Position numbers and translations under genes: made by a program. This document shows, one piece after another, positions 1 through 10,529 of a stretch of 64,000 nt of DNA (positions within the stretch are counted from its first letter, which is position 1; each line of letters begins with the position of its first letter). Below the pieces are notes generated by a model, which had not been told where the DNA came from, made no database searches, and saw nothing but the letters and a program-made list of their open reading frames with translations. The DNA comes from Psychrobacter coccoides (GTDB lineage: Bacteria > Pseudomonadota > Gammaproteobacteria > Pseudomonadales > Moraxellaceae). Where the stretch lies: positions 1-64,000 of the forward strand of contig NZ_JAGBKM010000015.1 of the NCBI RefSeq assembly GCF_017498085.1. Direction: 5' to 3'.

Positions 1-3
1 CCA

Positions 4-34
4 AAAAAAAGCCACCCTATAAAGGATGGCTTTT
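4..34 (-). terminator. Rho-independent terminator of the str operon, after tuf
   Basis: Read on the minus strand, a 7-bp GC-rich stem (GCCATCC with GGGTGGC, one G-U pair) is followed by a run of eight T. It lies about 40 bases past the tuf stop codon, so it closes the rpsL-rpsG-fusA-tuf transcript. Confidence 0.85.
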
Positions 35-73
35 CACTAATCAATACCTTCATCAGCTTACGCTGAGTATCAT

Positions 74-1264
74 TTAGTTTTTAACGTTAGCTACCACACC
101 AGCACCTACAGTACGGCCACCTTCACGGATAGCGAAACGTAGGCCTTTATCCATAGCGATTGGGTGGATAAGCTCTACGCTCATCTCAACGTTGTCGCCT
201 GGCATAACCATTTCAGTACCGTCTTGTAGCTGGATTGCGCCAGTCACGTCAGTGGTACGGAAGTAGAACTGTGGACGATAGCCGTTTAGGAATGGCGTGT
301 GACGACCACCTTCTTCTTTCGATAGTACGTATACTTCGGCGTCGAAGTTGGTGTGCGGGGTGATTGAACCTGGCTTCGCTAGTACTTGGCCACGTTGGAC
401 GTCTTCACGCTTGGTACCACGTAGTAGTACGCCACAGTTTTCACCAGCACGACCTTCGTCTAGAAGCTTACGGAACATCTCAACACCAGTACAGGTGGTT
501 TTTTGGGTGTCACGGATACCGACGATTTCGATTTCGTCGCCAACGCGTACGATACCTGATTCAACACGGCCGGTAACAACGGTACCACGACCTGAGATTG
601 AGAAGACGTCTTCGATTGGCATTAGGAATGCTTTGTCGACGTCACGCTCTGGCTCTGGGATGTAGGTGTCTAGGGTTTCTAGTAGTTCTAGAACTGCTGG
701 TTCGCCGTATTTGCCGTCGTCGCCTTTTAGGGCTTGGGTGGCACTACCTTTCATGATTGGGGTGTCGTCACCTGGGAAGTCGTAGTCGTTTAGAAGTTCA
801 CGTACTTCCATTTCTACGAGCTCTAGCAACTCTTCGTCGTCTACTAGGTCACATTTGTTCATGAAGACGATGATGTAGGGTACGCCAACCTGACGTGATA
901 GCAGGATGTGCTCACGGGTTTGTGGCATTGGGCCGTCAGTGGCTGATACGACTAAGATTGCGCCGTCCATCTGAGCGGCACCAGTGATCATGTTTTTGAC
1001 GTAGTCGGCGTGACCTGGGCAGTCAACGTGGGCGTAGTGACGGGTTTCGGTGTCATACTCTACGTGTGAGGTGTTGATGGTGATGCCACGTGCTTTTTCT
1101 TCAGGCGCTGAGTCAATGGCTGCGTAGTCTTTGGCTTCGCCGCCTGAGGCTTTGGCTGCTACGGTTGCGATAGCGGCTGTTAGGGTGGTTTTACCGTGGT
1201 CAACGTGTCCGATGGTGCCGACGTTGACGTGGGGCTTGTTGCGTTCAAACTTGGCCTTTGCCAT
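74..1264 (-). CDS. tuf: Elongation factor Tu (EF-Tu)
   Basis: GTPase that brings aminoacyl-tRNA to the ribosomal A site. The product is 396 aa, the normal length. The frame stays open upstream, but the start at 1264 ([10 protein letters not shown]) matches the family N-terminus and follows an AAAGAGGAAA ribosome binding site. The P-loop GHVDHGKT is at residues 19-26, followed by DCPGH and NKCD and then beta-barrel domains 2 and 3. It is the last gene of the str operon, 220 bases after fusA. A TATAAT box in that gap suggests it may also have its own promoter. Many proteobacteria carry a second tuf copy, which would lie outside this window. Confidence 0.98.
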   Translation of the reverse strand: MAKAKFERNKPHVNVGTIGHVDHGKTTLTAAIATVAAKASGGEAKDYAAIDSAPEEKARGITINTSHVEYDTETRHYAHVDCPGHADYVKNMITGAAQMDGAILVVSATDGPMPQTREHILLSRQVGVPYIIVFMNKCDLVDDEELLELVEMEVRELLNDYDFPGDDTPIMKGSATQALKGDDGKYGEPAVLELLETLDTYIPEPERDVDKAFLMPIEDVFSISGRGTVVTGRVESGIVRVGDEIEIVGIRDTQKTTCTGVEMFRKLLDEGRAGENCGVLLRGTKREDVQRGQVLAKPGSITPHTNFDAEVYVLSKEEGGRHTPFLNGYRPQFYFRTTDVTGAIQLQDGTEMVMPGDNVEMSVELIHPIAMDKGLRFAIREGGRTVGAGVVANVKN

Positions 1265-1297
1265 GGGTATTTCCTCTTTATTTGGATCAGTGCTTGG

Positions 1298-1324
1298 ATT
1301 ATATAGTGACAACAACCAAGACAA
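1298..1324 (-). promoter_or_regulatory. Possible internal promoter for tuf
   Basis: On the minus strand there is a perfect TATAAT at 1298-1303 with TTGTCT at 1319-1324. The spacer is only 15 bases, shorter than the optimum. It sits about 35 bases upstream of the tuf start, which fits extra transcription of tuf beyond the operon promoter, but the spacing makes the call tentative. Confidence 0.35.
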
Positions 1325-1484
1325 CTCTGACCACTTTAAGATAATTGTTAAAAGGTTGCACATGCAGTGTGCAGATATTATAAGAAATTCATGACCAATA
1401 ACAAGTCTTTTAACACGTTATTGGCCATTCAGTGAAGGCAGTACAAGAATAACCCTTGCCTCGCCCTCACCGATCAACTTCTAT

Positions 1485-3611
1485 TTACTCTTCTTCATCT
1501 GTACCAGTGAATTTCTTCATGATTTCTTCAGCAACAGACTTAGGCGTTTCAGCATACTTTTGGAACTCCATTGAGTATGTCGCACGGCCTTGAGACTGTG
1601 AGCGAAGGTTGGTTGCATAACCAAACATTTCTGCTAAAGGTACTTCAGCACGAATCTGTTTCGTACCACCTGGTAGATCATCCATACCTTGAACCATACC
1701 ACGACGGCGGTTTAGATCGCCCATGATATCACCCATGTACTCTTCTGGCGTCTCTACTTCAACTTTCATGATAGGCTCAAGAAGCGCTGGGTTTGCATTC
1801 ATAAAGCCTTTCTTAAACGCAATTGAACCAGCCATCTTAAATGACAACTCATCCGAGTCAACGTCATGATATGAACCATCGTACAAGGTCGCTTTTACGC
1901 CAACAATTGGGTAGCCTGCTAGGATACCGTTTTGCATACGCTCTTGAATACCTTTGTCGACAGCGTTGTGATACTCTTTTGGTACCACACCACCAACAAT
2001 CTCTTCTTCGAACTCATACTCAACTTCGCCTGCTGGATCAAGTGGCTCAAGACGTAACCAAACGTGACCGAATTTACCACGACCACCTGTCTGGCGTACG
2101 AACTTACCTTCTTGCTCAACTGCGTTACGAATCGTTTCACGATAAGCAACTTGCGGTGCACCGATGTTTGCTTCCACTTTGAATTCACGCTTCATACGAT
2201 CCACGAGAATTTCTAAGTGCAGTTCACCCATACCACTGATGATAGTCTGACCAGACTCTTCGTCGGTATGGACACGGAACGACGGATCTTCTTTAGCAAG
2301 ACGACCCAATGCCATTGACATTTTTTCTTGGTCAGCTTTGGTTTTCGGCTCAACCGCTAGAGAGATAACTGGATCTGGGAATTCCATACGCTCAAGTGTA
2401 ATGACATCGTTTTCATCACATAGCGTATCACCAGTACCAACATCTTTCATACCGACTAGCGCAGCGATATCACCAGCACGAATTTCTTCAAGCGTTTCTT
2501 GACTCTCAGCATGCATCTCAACGATACGGCCGATACGCTCACGCTTCATTTTTACTGGGTTATAAACACTATCGCCCTGCTTGATCACACCTGAATAAAC
2601 ACGTACGAAAGTTAGGTTACCAACGAATTTATCGTTCATTACCTTAAACGCAAGTGCAGAAAACGGTGCATCGTCAGAAGCTGGACGAGTGGCCTCAGTT
2701 TCATCTTTATCATTTAAGATACCAGCGATTTCAGGTACATCCATTGGTGCAGGCATGTACTGAATGACTGAGTCCAACATCTTTTGTACACCTTTGTTTT
2801 TAAAGGCAGTACCACAAAGCATTGGAATGATTTCGTTAGCAATAGTACGCTCACGGATAGCAGCATGAATCTCTTCTGGAGACAGCTCTTCACCCTCAAG
2901 GTACTTGTCCATCAACTCTTCATTCACTTCAGCAGCGTTTTCAACCAAGTTGTTACGCCATTCTGTGGCTTTTTCTAAAAGCTCAGCTGGCACTTCACGC
3001 TCTTCGAACTTCATGCCTTGAGAGTCTGTATCCCAGTAAATGGCTTTCATAGTGACTAGGTCAACCACACCTTCGAAGTCATCTTCTTTACCGATTGGAA
3101 TAACAACAGGTACTGGGTTACCACCTAGACGGGTCTTCACTTGTTCTATCACACGATAGAAGTCTGCACCAACACGGTCCATTTTGTTTACAAAAGCCAA
3201 ACGTGGTACTTGGTACTTGTTTGCTTGACGCCATACGGTTTCAGACTGCGGCTGTACGCCACCAACTGCACAGTAAACCATGCATGCACCATCAAGAACA
3301 CGCATTGAACGCTCTACTTCAATAGTAAAGTCAACGTGGCCTGGGGTGTCGATGATATTAATACGGTGCTCTGGAAATTGTTGATCCATACCAGACCAGA
3401 AACAAGTTGTCGCAGCCGAAGTAATGGTAATACCACGCTCCTGCTCTTGCTCCATCCAGTCCATTGTTGCTCCACCGTCATGAGTTTCGCCAAGTTGGTG
3501 GTTTTTACCAGTATAAAACAAGATACGCTCTGTCGTCGTTGTTTTACCAGCATCAATGTGCGCTGAAATACCAATATTGCGATAGCGCTTTAGGGGAGTT
3601 TTACGAGCCAT
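1485..3611 (-). CDS. fusA: Elongation factor G (EF-G)
   Basis: Translocation GTPase of the ribosome, 708 aa, normal for the family. The P-loop AHIDAGKT is at residues 17-24, followed by DTPGH and NKMD, a domain II barrel and the C-terminal domains IV and V (MGELHLE region and a DDLPGGTKQ stretch). The start [14 protein letters not shown] is typical. It lies between rpsG and tuf. The unusually long 357-base gap to rpsG suggests that transcription or translation is adjusted between the ribosomal-protein genes and the factor genes. Confidence 0.98.
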   Translation of the reverse strand: MARKTPLKRYRNIGISAHIDAGKTTTTERILFYTGKNHQLGETHDGGATMDWMEQEQERGITITSAATTCFWSGMDQQFPEHRINIIDTPGHVDFTIEVERSMRVLDGACMVYCAVGGVQPQSETVWRQANKYQVPRLAFVNKMDRVGADFYRVIEQVKTRLGGNPVPVVIPIGKEDDFEGVVDLVTMKAIYWDTDSQGMKFEEREVPAELLEKATEWRNNLVENAAEVNEELMDKYLEGEELSPEEIHAAIRERTIANEIIPMLCGTAFKNKGVQKMLDSVIQYMPAPMDVPEIAGILNDKDETEATRPASDDAPFSALAFKVMNDKFVGNLTFVRVYSGVIKQGDSVYNPVKMKRERIGRIVEMHAESQETLEEIRAGDIAALVGMKDVGTGDTLCDENDVITLERMEFPDPVISLAVEPKTKADQEKMSMALGRLAKEDPSFRVHTDEESGQTIISGMGELHLEILVDRMKREFKVEANIGAPQVAYRETIRNAVEQEGKFVRQTGGRGKFGHVWLRLEPLDPAGEVEYEFEEEIVGGVVPKEYHNAVDKGIQERMQNGILAGYPIVGVKATLYDGSYHDVDSDELSFKMAGSIAFKKGFMNANPALLEPIMKVEVETPEEYMGDIMGDLNRRRGMVQGMDDLPGGTKQIRAEVPLAEMFGYATNLRSQSQGRATYSMEFQKYAETPKSVAEEIMKKFTGTDEEE

Positions 3612-3968
3612 AGTTTTTTCCTAGGGAAATTCGTGTGTTTATTAATGCCGTTAGCTTCTCAATCACATAGTCTTATGCAAAAGCAGTCAGCTTTATATAC
3701 TTGCTGATTGATGAACCTAATACGGCCAAAATAAAAGCAAGCAATAAGAATATAGTGGCATCTAGTTTGGGACACTTTCTTTTTAGAACAGCATCATAGT
3801 AGACGACCGCCATCTCAGTGTATTAATGGGCTAGACCATTTAAACGTGAGTATGTGATGACGGCAATCAATAAAGCATATAAAACAATAAAAGTCATTAC
3901 TTACTATATCTCAAAGCTTATCAGTTACTTCTTTATCACTGATAAGCTAGAGTTTTCAGCAACATACT
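3612..3968. other. Long rpsG-fusA intergenic region with an 11-bp inverted repeat
   Basis: These 357 bases hold no plausible gene. A perfect 11-bp inverted repeat (AGCTTATCAGT at 3915-3925 and ACTGATAAGCT at 3938-3948) lies just past the rpsG stop. It could be a weak terminator or attenuator, since no long T-run follows it, or an mRNA processing site. The rest is AT-rich with no strong promoter that I can defend. Confidence 0.5.
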
Positions 3969-4442
3969 TTAGAAGCGATAGTGTGAGAACGCTTTGTTGG
4001 CATCTGCCATACGGTGAACTTCGTCACGCTTTTTCACAGCATTACCTTTACCATCTGCTGCATCACTCAATTCGCCCGCAAGACGCAGCGCCATTGATTT
4101 TTCAGAACGCTTTGCAGCAGCGTCAGCTAACCAACGCATAGCCAAGGCAGTACGACGGGAGGGACGTACTTCCATTGGCACTTGATAGGTAGCACCACCA
4201 ACGCGGCGAGCTTTTACTTCGACCATTGGGCGTACGTTTTCTAAAAGGTCTTCAAAGAAAGATACTGGATCTTCGATGCTACGCTTTTGGCTAACGGCAT
4301 CTAATGCACCGTAAACGATACGTTCAGCAGTAGATTTTTTTCCATCTCTCATGACATGGTTAATGAACTTAGCGATGGTTTGGCTACCGAACTTAGGATC
4401 AGGTAGGATCTCACGGGTAGCTACGACGCGACGTCTTGGCAT
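3969..4442 (-). CDS. rpsG: 30S ribosomal protein S7
   Basis: Primary 16S rRNA-binding protein that nucleates assembly of the 30S head. At 157 aa it matches the usual length. The start [17 protein letters not shown] and the downstream [20 protein letters not shown] and RPSRR..LA segments are diagnostic of S7. It is the second gene of the str operon. In E. coli S7 represses this operon at the rpsL-rpsG junction. Here that junction is 171 bases long, so a similar control is possible but not shown. Confidence 0.98.
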   Translation of the reverse strand: MPRRRVVATREILPDPKFGSQTIAKFINHVMRDGKKSTAERIVYGALDAVSQKRSIEDPVSFFEDLLENVRPMVEVKARRVGGATYQVPMEVRPSRRTALAMRWLADAAAKRSEKSMALRLAGELSDAADGKGNAVKKRDEVHRMADANKAFSHYRF

Positions 4443-4613
4443 AATAATTTTCCTTTTCTTCAGGAGTGTCTGACATTCACAATACGCTTTAGTGGCGATT
4501 TGTCAGTCAGCCTTACTGCATGGTGGTATATCAAGCGCCTATTTATTAGGTTTACAGGTCTCAACACCAATCCCATGCACAGTTAATGGGGTGTACTAAT
4601 CAGCTTTGCATTA

Positions 4614-4988
4614 TTACGCTTTAGGCTTCTTGGCACCATACTTAGAGCGACCTTGTTTACGGTCTTTTACGCCGGCACAGTCAAGTGCACCACGGACGGT
4701 GTGATAACGTACACCTGGTAGATCTTTTACACGACCACCACGAATAAGCACCACGCTGTGCTCTTGTAGGTTGTGACCTTCACCACCGATGTAGCTTGAT
4801 ACTTCATAGCCTGATGTCAAACGTACACGACACACTTTACGCATGGCTGAGTTTGGTTTTTTTGGCGTAGTAGTATATACACGAGTACATACACCACGGC
4901 GCTGTGGACACGCTTCCAACGCAGGAACTCTTGACTTTTCCTTGATGGTTTTGCGACCTTTACGAATCAATTGGTTAGTTGTTGCCAT
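4614..4988 (-). CDS. rpsL: 30S ribosomal protein S12
   Basis: Decoding-centre protein of the small subunit, 124 aa. The frame is open further upstream, but [13 protein letters not shown] at 4988 is the conserved start and has a GGGAGAAGG binding site just before it. The conserved TPKKPNSA loop is at about residues 41-48. Lysines sit at positions 43 and 88, equivalent to E. coli K42 and K87, so the sequence is of the streptomycin-sensitive type at both classic resistance sites. It is the first gene of the str operon. Confidence 0.98.
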   Translation of the reverse strand: MATTNQLIRKGRKTIKEKSRVPALEACPQRRGVCTRVYTTTPKKPNSAMRKVCRVRLTSGYEVSSYIGGEGHNLQEHSVVLIRGGRVKDLPGVRYHTVRGALDCAGVKDRKQGRSKYGAKKPKA

Positions 4989-5019
4989 AAGGCATCCTTC
5001 TCCCGTTTGGTATAAAACA

Positions 5020-5082
5020 AAAAAATGGGCCAATCCTCCAATTATCTCACGTCATACGTGGATTTTTGGGGAACCCATTTTT
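5020..5082 (-). promoter_or_regulatory. Leader hairpin of the str operon, attenuator-like
   Basis: In the transcript leading into rpsL, AAAAATGGG near the predicted 5' end (5074-5082) pairs with CCCATTTTT at 5020-5029, and the T-run continues. A smaller CACGT/ACGTG stem sits inside. This looks like an intrinsic terminator about 30 bases before the rpsL start codon, and therefore like an attenuator. The regulatory role is inferred. Confidence 0.5.
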
Positions 5083-5092
5083 AGGACAGTGT

Positions 5093-5121
5093 ATTATAAA
5101 GATATGTTGCTGCTATTTCAA
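5093..5121 (-). promoter_or_regulatory. Sigma70 promoter of the str operon
   Basis: On the minus strand, TTGAAA (5116-5121) and a perfect TATAAT (5093-5098) are separated by exactly 17 bases. The predicted transcript starts near 5086, giving a leader of about 98 bases to rpsL. Confidence 0.8.
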
Positions 5122-5342
5122 CTACTTATCAGCGATTTCACTTTACAACTATTCTTTAATGTGCAATAAGTCTTTAACCTGTAATAAGCTAAATCAACTT
5201 GTCCATACTAAATGGCGATACTGAACTATTTTTCAAGAGTGGTAGCGATATTGTCAACTATACCCTACCTTTATCCCTTCTATTTATCAGTGTTGCCTTT
5301 TAGTCTAGTACCTGTTTTAGCACTTATATCACGCAGCTAAAG

Positions 5343-6536
5343 CTACTTTTCAGCTTTAGCTTGTTGCTTATTTTGCTTGATGTTATCACTCTTGACACTA
5401 TTATCAGCATCGCTTTTATCATCAGTTTGTTTGTTATCATCAGTTTGTTTGTTATCATCAGTTTGTTTGTTATCATCAGTTTGTTTGTTATCATCTGACG
5501 TCTTAGCAGATTTTTTGCCGCTTTGCTTATCTTGCTCGGTCTTATCTTCTTTATCGCTATCAGAGGTTTCAACTTTTGCTTCGCTGCTACTATCATCAGT
5601 GATGGCTTTATTAGCAAGCTTAGGCTCAGGTGCAAAAGTCGCTTGTGCCACCCCAATCACTTCATCAATCAGATGACTATTATAGTGCATGCCGACACCG
5701 ACAGCCGTCATTGGCAGTAGCTTGCGAACCCAAGCCAGATTGATTTGGTCAAGATCGACACCGACCTGTCCTGCTACTTTATCTACTTGCTCAGCATAAA
5801 AGTTGACGTTTTGGTTTTTTAGGCCTAAGTTTTTCAGCTCACTGTGTAAGCCACGGTTCTGGGCATTATCAAGTAACCCCTTACCCACACCGATACCAGC
5901 CAGTAATGCTTGTTTTTCTTGCATCTTGCTAAGATCTGCACTACCGAGCAACTCATAAGCCATTTTTACGCCTTGCTTACCCGTTAGTGGACGATCATAT
6001 ACAGCAGCCAGTTGATAGACAGTGCGCAGCGATACTAGTAACAACCATAAGGTATCAGCCAATAGCCCTGGTAGACCTGCCAACCCAGTGATACCGCCTA
6101 AGGTGGCCAGTGCTCGGTTTTGATTGGCGATATCAGTCGCTAGGGCATAACGTTGTTCGTCATCTAAACTGCTAACATCAGCAAAACGATGTTCATTTGG
6201 AAGATCAAGCTGACTCCATCTGGCCGCTAACATCGCAATTTGGGCAAAAGCGCCATCAAGGGTGGTTTGGAAAATACTATTGGGAACGACTTTCTTGGCG
6301 TATTTGCCATAGGTCGCAAAGCGGTCTCCTAAGAGCTGCTGAGTCGCTTTTAAGGTTTGCTCACGAAACAAGTCTTGCTGATAGTCATTATCCCCTAAGT
6401 CAACTGCTTTATAGTGACGGGCTTTACCTGTCTTGGCATTGGCGCTATCAATAAACGAACCCATACGCTCGAGATTATTACGAGTAAAACGACCTACTGT
6501 ACTGAGACCTGCTGATAAAGTGCTGCGCTTTGCCAT
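5343..6536 (-). CDS. EcsC-family protein with a repetitive hydrophilic tail
   Basis: 397 aa. Residues of about 60-290 resemble the EcsC family (PF12787), including the hydrophobic GGITGLAGLPGLLADTLW segment followed by LRTVYQLAAVYDRPL. The biochemical role of the family is unclear. EcsC proteins in some bacteria have been linked to export and membrane functions. From about residue 300 the protein becomes a charged Lys/Asp/Gln/Ser-rich tail, probably disordered, with four tandem copies of the hexapeptide DDNKQT. The start at 6536 follows an AAGGAT binding site. No operon partner is evident, and the str promoter lies downstream. Confidence 0.75.
   Translation of the reverse strand: MAKRSTLSAGLSTVGRFTRNNLERMGSFIDSANAKTGKARHYKAVDLGDNDYQQDLFREQTLKATQQLLGDRFATYGKYAKKVVPNSIFQTTLDGAFAQIAMLAARWSQLDLPNEHRFADVSSLDDEQRYALATDIANQNRALATLGGITGLAGLPGLLADTLWLLLVSLRTVYQLAAVYDRPLTGKQGVKMAYELLGSADLSKMQEKQALLAGIGVGKGLLDNAQNRGLHSELKNLGLKNQNVNFYAEQVDKVAGQVGVDLDQINLAWVRKLLPMTAVGVGMHYNSHLIDEVIGVAQATFAPEPKLANKAITDDSSSEAKVETSDSDKEDKTEQDKQSGKKSAKTSDDNKQTDDNKQTDDNKQTDDNKQTDDKSDADNSVKSDNIKQNKQQAKAEK
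5418..5495 (-). repeat. 18-bp tandem repeat inside the EcsC gene
   Basis: Four near-perfect 18-bp units (starting at 5418, 5436, 5454 and 5472) plus a partial fifth. Each encodes DDNKQT on the minus strand. Because 18 is a multiple of three, changes in copy number would keep the reading frame. Confidence 0.95.
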
Positions 6537-7126
6537 TGTTATATCCTTAAAATGGTGACGTTTTTAGGTGATTATTGGTATTTGATATTTTCTATAAAAG
6601 CACTTGCAATAAAAGTGCAAAGTTTTGACGAAGTTATGCCTTCGAAGTGGGTATATAGAGGACTTTAATAAAACCACTATCAAGAAGCAGGCTTCATTTT
6701 TAGTGCTATCAAGTCTAGAATCCAAAGCTTGATAACATCACGCCTTTACATTATTAAATAAAGTATTATCATACCTAAAAAACACCTTTTATGTCAGTGC
6801 TAAGAATGTTATCAGAAACGCAAACTTTGTATCTAAAAAGTAGGACTTAAGAATAAGTATTTGTAGCCTTTATACATTATTAGCGACCGAACTCAACTGA
6901 ATTAAGGTATCATAAGCGCAATGGCTAGACAAATGCCAACAGAATTGATTATATATTCATAATCGGTATCAGCGATAATATGCGCTATAGCCCTAAGCTA
7001 TGTCGCACGTATTGGTAGACGATATCTCACGTTGGTATTGATATTTATGCCTCTCATGGTTGTATCACACTGATAGCTATAATCAAGTCCCCATCATCAC
7101 ATAGCACTTAAAAAAAGGAATAGAGT
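6537..7126. other. 590-bp intergenic region, divergent genes
   Basis: This AT-rich stretch separates the divergent EcsC gene and fabB, so it must hold both promoters. I found no convincing ORF, tRNA, repeat or strong hairpin. An AAAAAAAGGAA ribosome binding site precedes fabB. Confidence 0.5.
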
Positions 7127-8377
7127 ATGCGCCGAGTTGTCATTACTGGAGCAGGGATTGTCTCTTGTATCGGACATGATTTAGACACTGTCACCTCAGC
7201 TCTCAAACAAGGAAAGTCTGGCATTACCTTTAATGACAGTTATGCTGAGCATGGGTTTAAATCACAAATCAGCGGTAGTATCGATAAGTCTGAGCTTGAT
7301 ACCACTGCGATCGATCGTAAGTTAAAACGTTTTTTTAGTGATGCCAGCCTATATGCCTATGTAAGCGCTTTGAATGCCATCGAACATGCCGGCCTCTCGC
7401 TTGAATCTATCCACCATAACCCACGTGTGGCTTTAGTCGCAAGCTCGGGCGGTGCGTCCACCGAAAACATCGTGAATGCTGTAGAAGCTATGCAGGAAAA
7501 AGGTCTCCGCGGTGTCGGTGCGATGGCGGTGCCCAAGACCATGGGCAGCTCGGTCTCAGCAGCGTTGGCAACAGGGCTTAAGATCCAAGGGGTCTCTTAC
7601 TCTTTGACTTCGGCTTGTGCTACCTCAACCCATTGCATCGGTCATGCTGCTGAACTGATTCAATTAGGCAAAGCAGATGTCGTACTTGCAGGTGGTAGTG
7701 AAGCTGAGCACTGGACACAGTCTTGTATGTTTGACGCCATGGGCGCAGTGAGCACTCAATACAATGATACACCCAAACAAGCCTCAAGAGCGTATGATAA
7801 AGATCGTGATGGGTTTGTCATTGCTGCTGGTGGCGCTATGGTGGTGGTCGAAAGCTTAGAGCATGCCAAGGCGCGTGGTGCCAATATATTGGCTGAAATC
7901 GTCGGCTATGGTGCCAGCTCGGATGGTGCTCAGATGGTAGCACCAAGTGGGGAAGGTGCGGTGCGTTGTATGCAGCTGGCGTTGGCTGAGGCTGGACTAG
8001 ATACTGTAGATTATATCAATAGCCACGGCACCAGCACGCCACTGGGTGATATCACTGAATTAAAAGCCATCGCTCAAGTGTTTGCTGCTGACGATGAGAC
8101 TGATACTAAGCGTAGTGTACCGCCGATCAGCTCGACAAAGTCAATGACAGGTCATAGTCTCGGTGCTGTTGGCGCACAAGAGCTGATCTACTGCTTACTG
8201 ATGCTGCAAGAAGGCTTTATTGCCCCTAGTATCAATGTTGAGCAGCTTGATGCCGCCGCAGAGTCTTTTGACATCGTTACTGAACGACGTGATACTCAGC
8301 TTAATACGTTGATGAGCAATAGCTTCGGCTTCGGTGGTACTAATGCAACCTTAATCATAAAAAAGTTTGATGCCTAA
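7127..8377 (+). CDS. fabB: 3-oxoacyl-ACP synthase I (KAS I)
   Basis: Condensing enzyme of type II fatty acid synthesis, needed in gammaproteobacteria for elongating unsaturated intermediates. At 416 aa it is typical. The catalytic cysteine is C164 in TSACATS. The two catalytic histidines are in [11 protein letters not shown] (about 300) and SMTGHSLGA (about 337), and the C-terminal glycine loop NSFGFGGTN is intact. The FabB assignment over FabF rests on the [13 protein letters not shown] start and overall resemblance. The start has a good AAAGGAA site, and pabB begins three bases after the stop. Confidence 0.92.
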   Translation: MRRVVITGAGIVSCIGHDLDTVTSALKQGKSGITFNDSYAEHGFKSQISGSIDKSELDTTAIDRKLKRFFSDASLYAYVSALNAIEHAGLSLESIHHNPRVALVASSGGASTENIVNAVEAMQEKGLRGVGAMAVPKTMGSSVSAALATGLKIQGVSYSLTSACATSTHCIGHAAELIQLGKADVVLAGGSEAEHWTQSCMFDAMGAVSTQYNDTPKQASRAYDKDRDGFVIAAGGAMVVVESLEHAKARGANILAEIVGYGASSDGAQMVAPSGEGAVRCMQLALAEAGLDTVDYINSHGTSTPLGDITELKAIAQVFAADDETDTKRSVPPISSTKSMTGHSLGAVGAQELIYCLLMLQEGFIAPSINVEQLDAAAESFDIVTERRDTQLNTLMSNSFGFGGTNATLIIKKFDA

Positions 8378-8380
8378 GCC

Positions 8381-9988
8381 ATGCTAACCGCTAGACCCTC
8401 TCTACATACAACTGAGCAAACCAACACCACACAAACGCCAGCTGAATCATACAGCTGGCGTTTTGGCGACTTGCTTGCAGCCGAGCTTTTACCGAAGCTT
8501 CAGCAACACCTAATCACCCAAGACCCCAAAGCAAATTGGCAAGTGATTTGGCTACAAAATGATGGCCGACCTGTGATTGGCTTGTTACCTAAAACAGCCT
8601 GGCGTGTCTATGTCCATGATACAAACGAGCAAGCGGTACGTTATCAGGTCATCAGAACCAATCGAGATGATCTCCATAAACGCCATCAACTGACTACAGA
8701 TATCATGAGCTATAGCAGCTGGCAAGAGGCGCTGATTGCCTATAGCCGATCTTACGACCAAGACGATAGCCGGCCCTCTGCTCTAAAAACAGAGGATAAC
8801 AACGACAGTCAGCCTAGCTATCATCATGGTCTTATGGGTTTTATTGGTTACGATATGGCAGCTCACGAGCTAAGCCCTGCTGCTAAAATTGAGTACGCCG
8901 CACAGCCATGTGCCGTACTGGGACACTACGATATATATCTCACTCCTTCGAATAAAACAATGGGATGGACACTAAACACGATTGATCCAAATCCTGATAG
9001 TGAGGCTTCACTTGCAGCGCTGGTATCGTATTTAGAAACCCTAGACAATGATTTATCCAACCCAAAAAACAAAGCTGACGCTCAACCCGCACCCTTATTG
9101 CTAAAAGCACGCTGGCATCAAAGTGATTATCAACAAGCCTTTGCACAAACTCAGCGTTATCTACAGCAAGGCGACTGCTATCAAATAAACCTGACCCAAG
9201 CGTGGCAAGGTCGACTGAACAATAAGAGCTCCTGCAATGATCACGCCCTTATTGATCACCTACCTGCTCTGCATCAAAGCACCCAAGCGCCATTTGCAGG
9301 CTATTTGGGCGTAAATCACGCTCAAGGCTCATCCTTGTCTTTTGAACTGTTAAGCTGCTCTCCTGAGCTGTTTTTTACTTTTCTTAAAAAAGGGTCAAAC
9401 GTCCATCATATTCGCACCAAACCCATTAAAGGAACGCGGCCAAGAGGCAGTGATCCTGAGCAAGACTTTGCCTTAAGACAGCAACTGATAGACAGCGATA
9501 AGGATCAGGCTGAAAACGTCATGATTGTCGACTTGCTGCGTAATGATTTGGGCAAATATGCCAAAACGGGGAGCGTAAAAGTACCGCAGCTGTTTGCCAT
9601 TGAGAGCTTTAGTAATGTCCATCATATGGTCAGTACGATTACTGCTGAGCTAAAGTCAGAGGCGCATCCGTTGACGGTATTGTTTGGTAGCTTGCCGGCA
9701 GGCTCTATCACTGGCACGCCCAAAAAACGTGCCGTCGAAATCATCTCTGAATTAGAGGCCGGCGCTCGGGGTGCTTATTGTGGCACTATGGGCTATATGA
9801 ACTTTGATGGTAGTGGACAATGGAATGTGCTGATTCGGTCGCTACAAGCAAACCACTCGGCAGATGACGATAATCAGGTCAGACTGTGGGCCGGTGGCGG
9901 TATCACGGTCGCTTCTGACTGTGAGGATGAGTATCAAGAATGTCTGGACAAAGTGGGCAATCTGCTAGCAGTACTGAAACAAGAATAG
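8381..9988 (+). CDS. pabB: Aminodeoxychorismate synthase component I
   Basis: Converts chorismate plus ammonia or glutamine to 4-amino-4-deoxychorismate in folate synthesis. At 535 aa it is somewhat longer than E. coli PabB because of N-terminal and linker sequence. It has the chorismate-binding domain in the C-terminal half: QCYQINLT-like segment (GDCYQINLT), the PIKGT motif with the lysine that distinguishes PabB from anthranilate synthase TrpE, ENVMIVDLLRND, PAGSITGTPK and GAYCGTMGY. It starts three bases after fabB, so the two are probably cotranscribed. Its last 55 bases overlap the convergent DUF523 gene. No glutaminase subunit gene is nearby. Confidence 0.9.
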   Translation: MLTARPSLHTTEQTNTTQTPAESYSWRFGDLLAAELLPKLQQHLITQDPKANWQVIWLQNDGRPVIGLLPKTAWRVYVHDTNEQAVRYQVIRTNRDDLHKRHQLTTDIMSYSSWQEALIAYSRSYDQDDSRPSALKTEDNNDSQPSYHHGLMGFIGYDMAAHELSPAAKIEYAAQPCAVLGHYDIYLTPSNKTMGWTLNTIDPNPDSEASLAALVSYLETLDNDLSNPKNKADAQPAPLLLKARWHQSDYQQAFAQTQRYLQQGDCYQINLTQAWQGRLNNKSSCNDHALIDHLPALHQSTQAPFAGYLGVNHAQGSSLSFELLSCSPELFFTFLKKGSNVHHIRTKPIKGTRPRGSDPEQDFALRQQLIDSDKDQAENVMIVDLLRNDLGKYAKTGSVKVPQLFAIESFSNVHHMVSTITAELKSEAHPLTVLFGSLPAGSITGTPKKRAVEIISELEAGARGAYCGTMGYMNFDGSGQWNVLIRSLQANHSADDDNQVRLWAGGGITVASDCEDEYQECLDKVGNLLAVLKQE

Positions 9989-10521
9989 CTGATTGGATAT
10001 TTGATAGCGCTACGTACTAGCCCCGTTAGCAATGCTTCAATCTCATGTTCATTAAACACTTGCACACCTAGGCCTTGAATATATTGGGCTGTGACACCAT
10101 CACCTGCACGCAATCGCCCAGTAAAACTGCCATCATAGACTGAGCCTCGCCCGCAAGAAGGACTTTTGGACTTTAGTAAAGCCCACTTGATGCCATGATG
10201 CAAGACTAAGTCCCCTGCTCGACGTGCACCTGTATCAAATGCTTTAGTTAGGTTTGTTCCTGTAATGCTAATCACTTCAATCTTATCTTTTTGCTGAGAG
10301 ATCTCAGCAGGTGGCCGCGGTGTGGACAAACCGCCTAGCAGCTCCGGGCAAATGGGTATTAATATAAAACTGGCTTGTAGCTGAGCCATTAAGTCTGTAT
10401 TTGCTAATTGTGCATGATTGCCATCGTAACGGACGCGCTGACCCAATAGACAAGCGCTGACTAAGAGCGCCTGTCTATCAGTTGTCTTGGAATCAGCCCT
10501 ATCTGCGGTATCGATAGACAT
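9934..10521 (-). CDS. DUF523 family protein, possibly a thiouracil desulfurase relative
   Basis: 195 aa. It carries the family hallmarks SACLLGQRVRYDG, CPELLGGLSTPRPP and LLKSKSPSCG. These hold conserved cysteines that in the characterised relative TudS (2-thiouracil desulfurase) bind a [4Fe-4S] cluster. The reaction here is unproven. It starts 8 bases after hisC on the same strand and may be the last gene of the murA-his run. The C-terminal end overlaps the 3' end of pabB on the opposite strand, and the last 20 or so residues look family-atypical, as if read into that overlap. Confidence 0.8.
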   Translation of the reverse strand: MSIDTADRADSKTTDRQALLVSACLLGQRVRYDGNHAQLANTDLMAQLQASFILIPICPELLGGLSTPRPPAEISQQKDKIEVISITGTNLTKAFDTGARRAGDLVLHHGIKWALLKSKSPSCGRGSVYDGSFTGRLRAGDGVTAQYIQGLGVQVFNEHEIEALLTGLVRSAIKYPISYSCFSTASRLPTLSRHS

Positions 10522-10529
10522 CAGCCCTA

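Noticed and set aside
5418-5495. CRISPR-like direct repeats
   Set aside because: Contiguous 18-bp units without spacers, in frame inside the EcsC gene.
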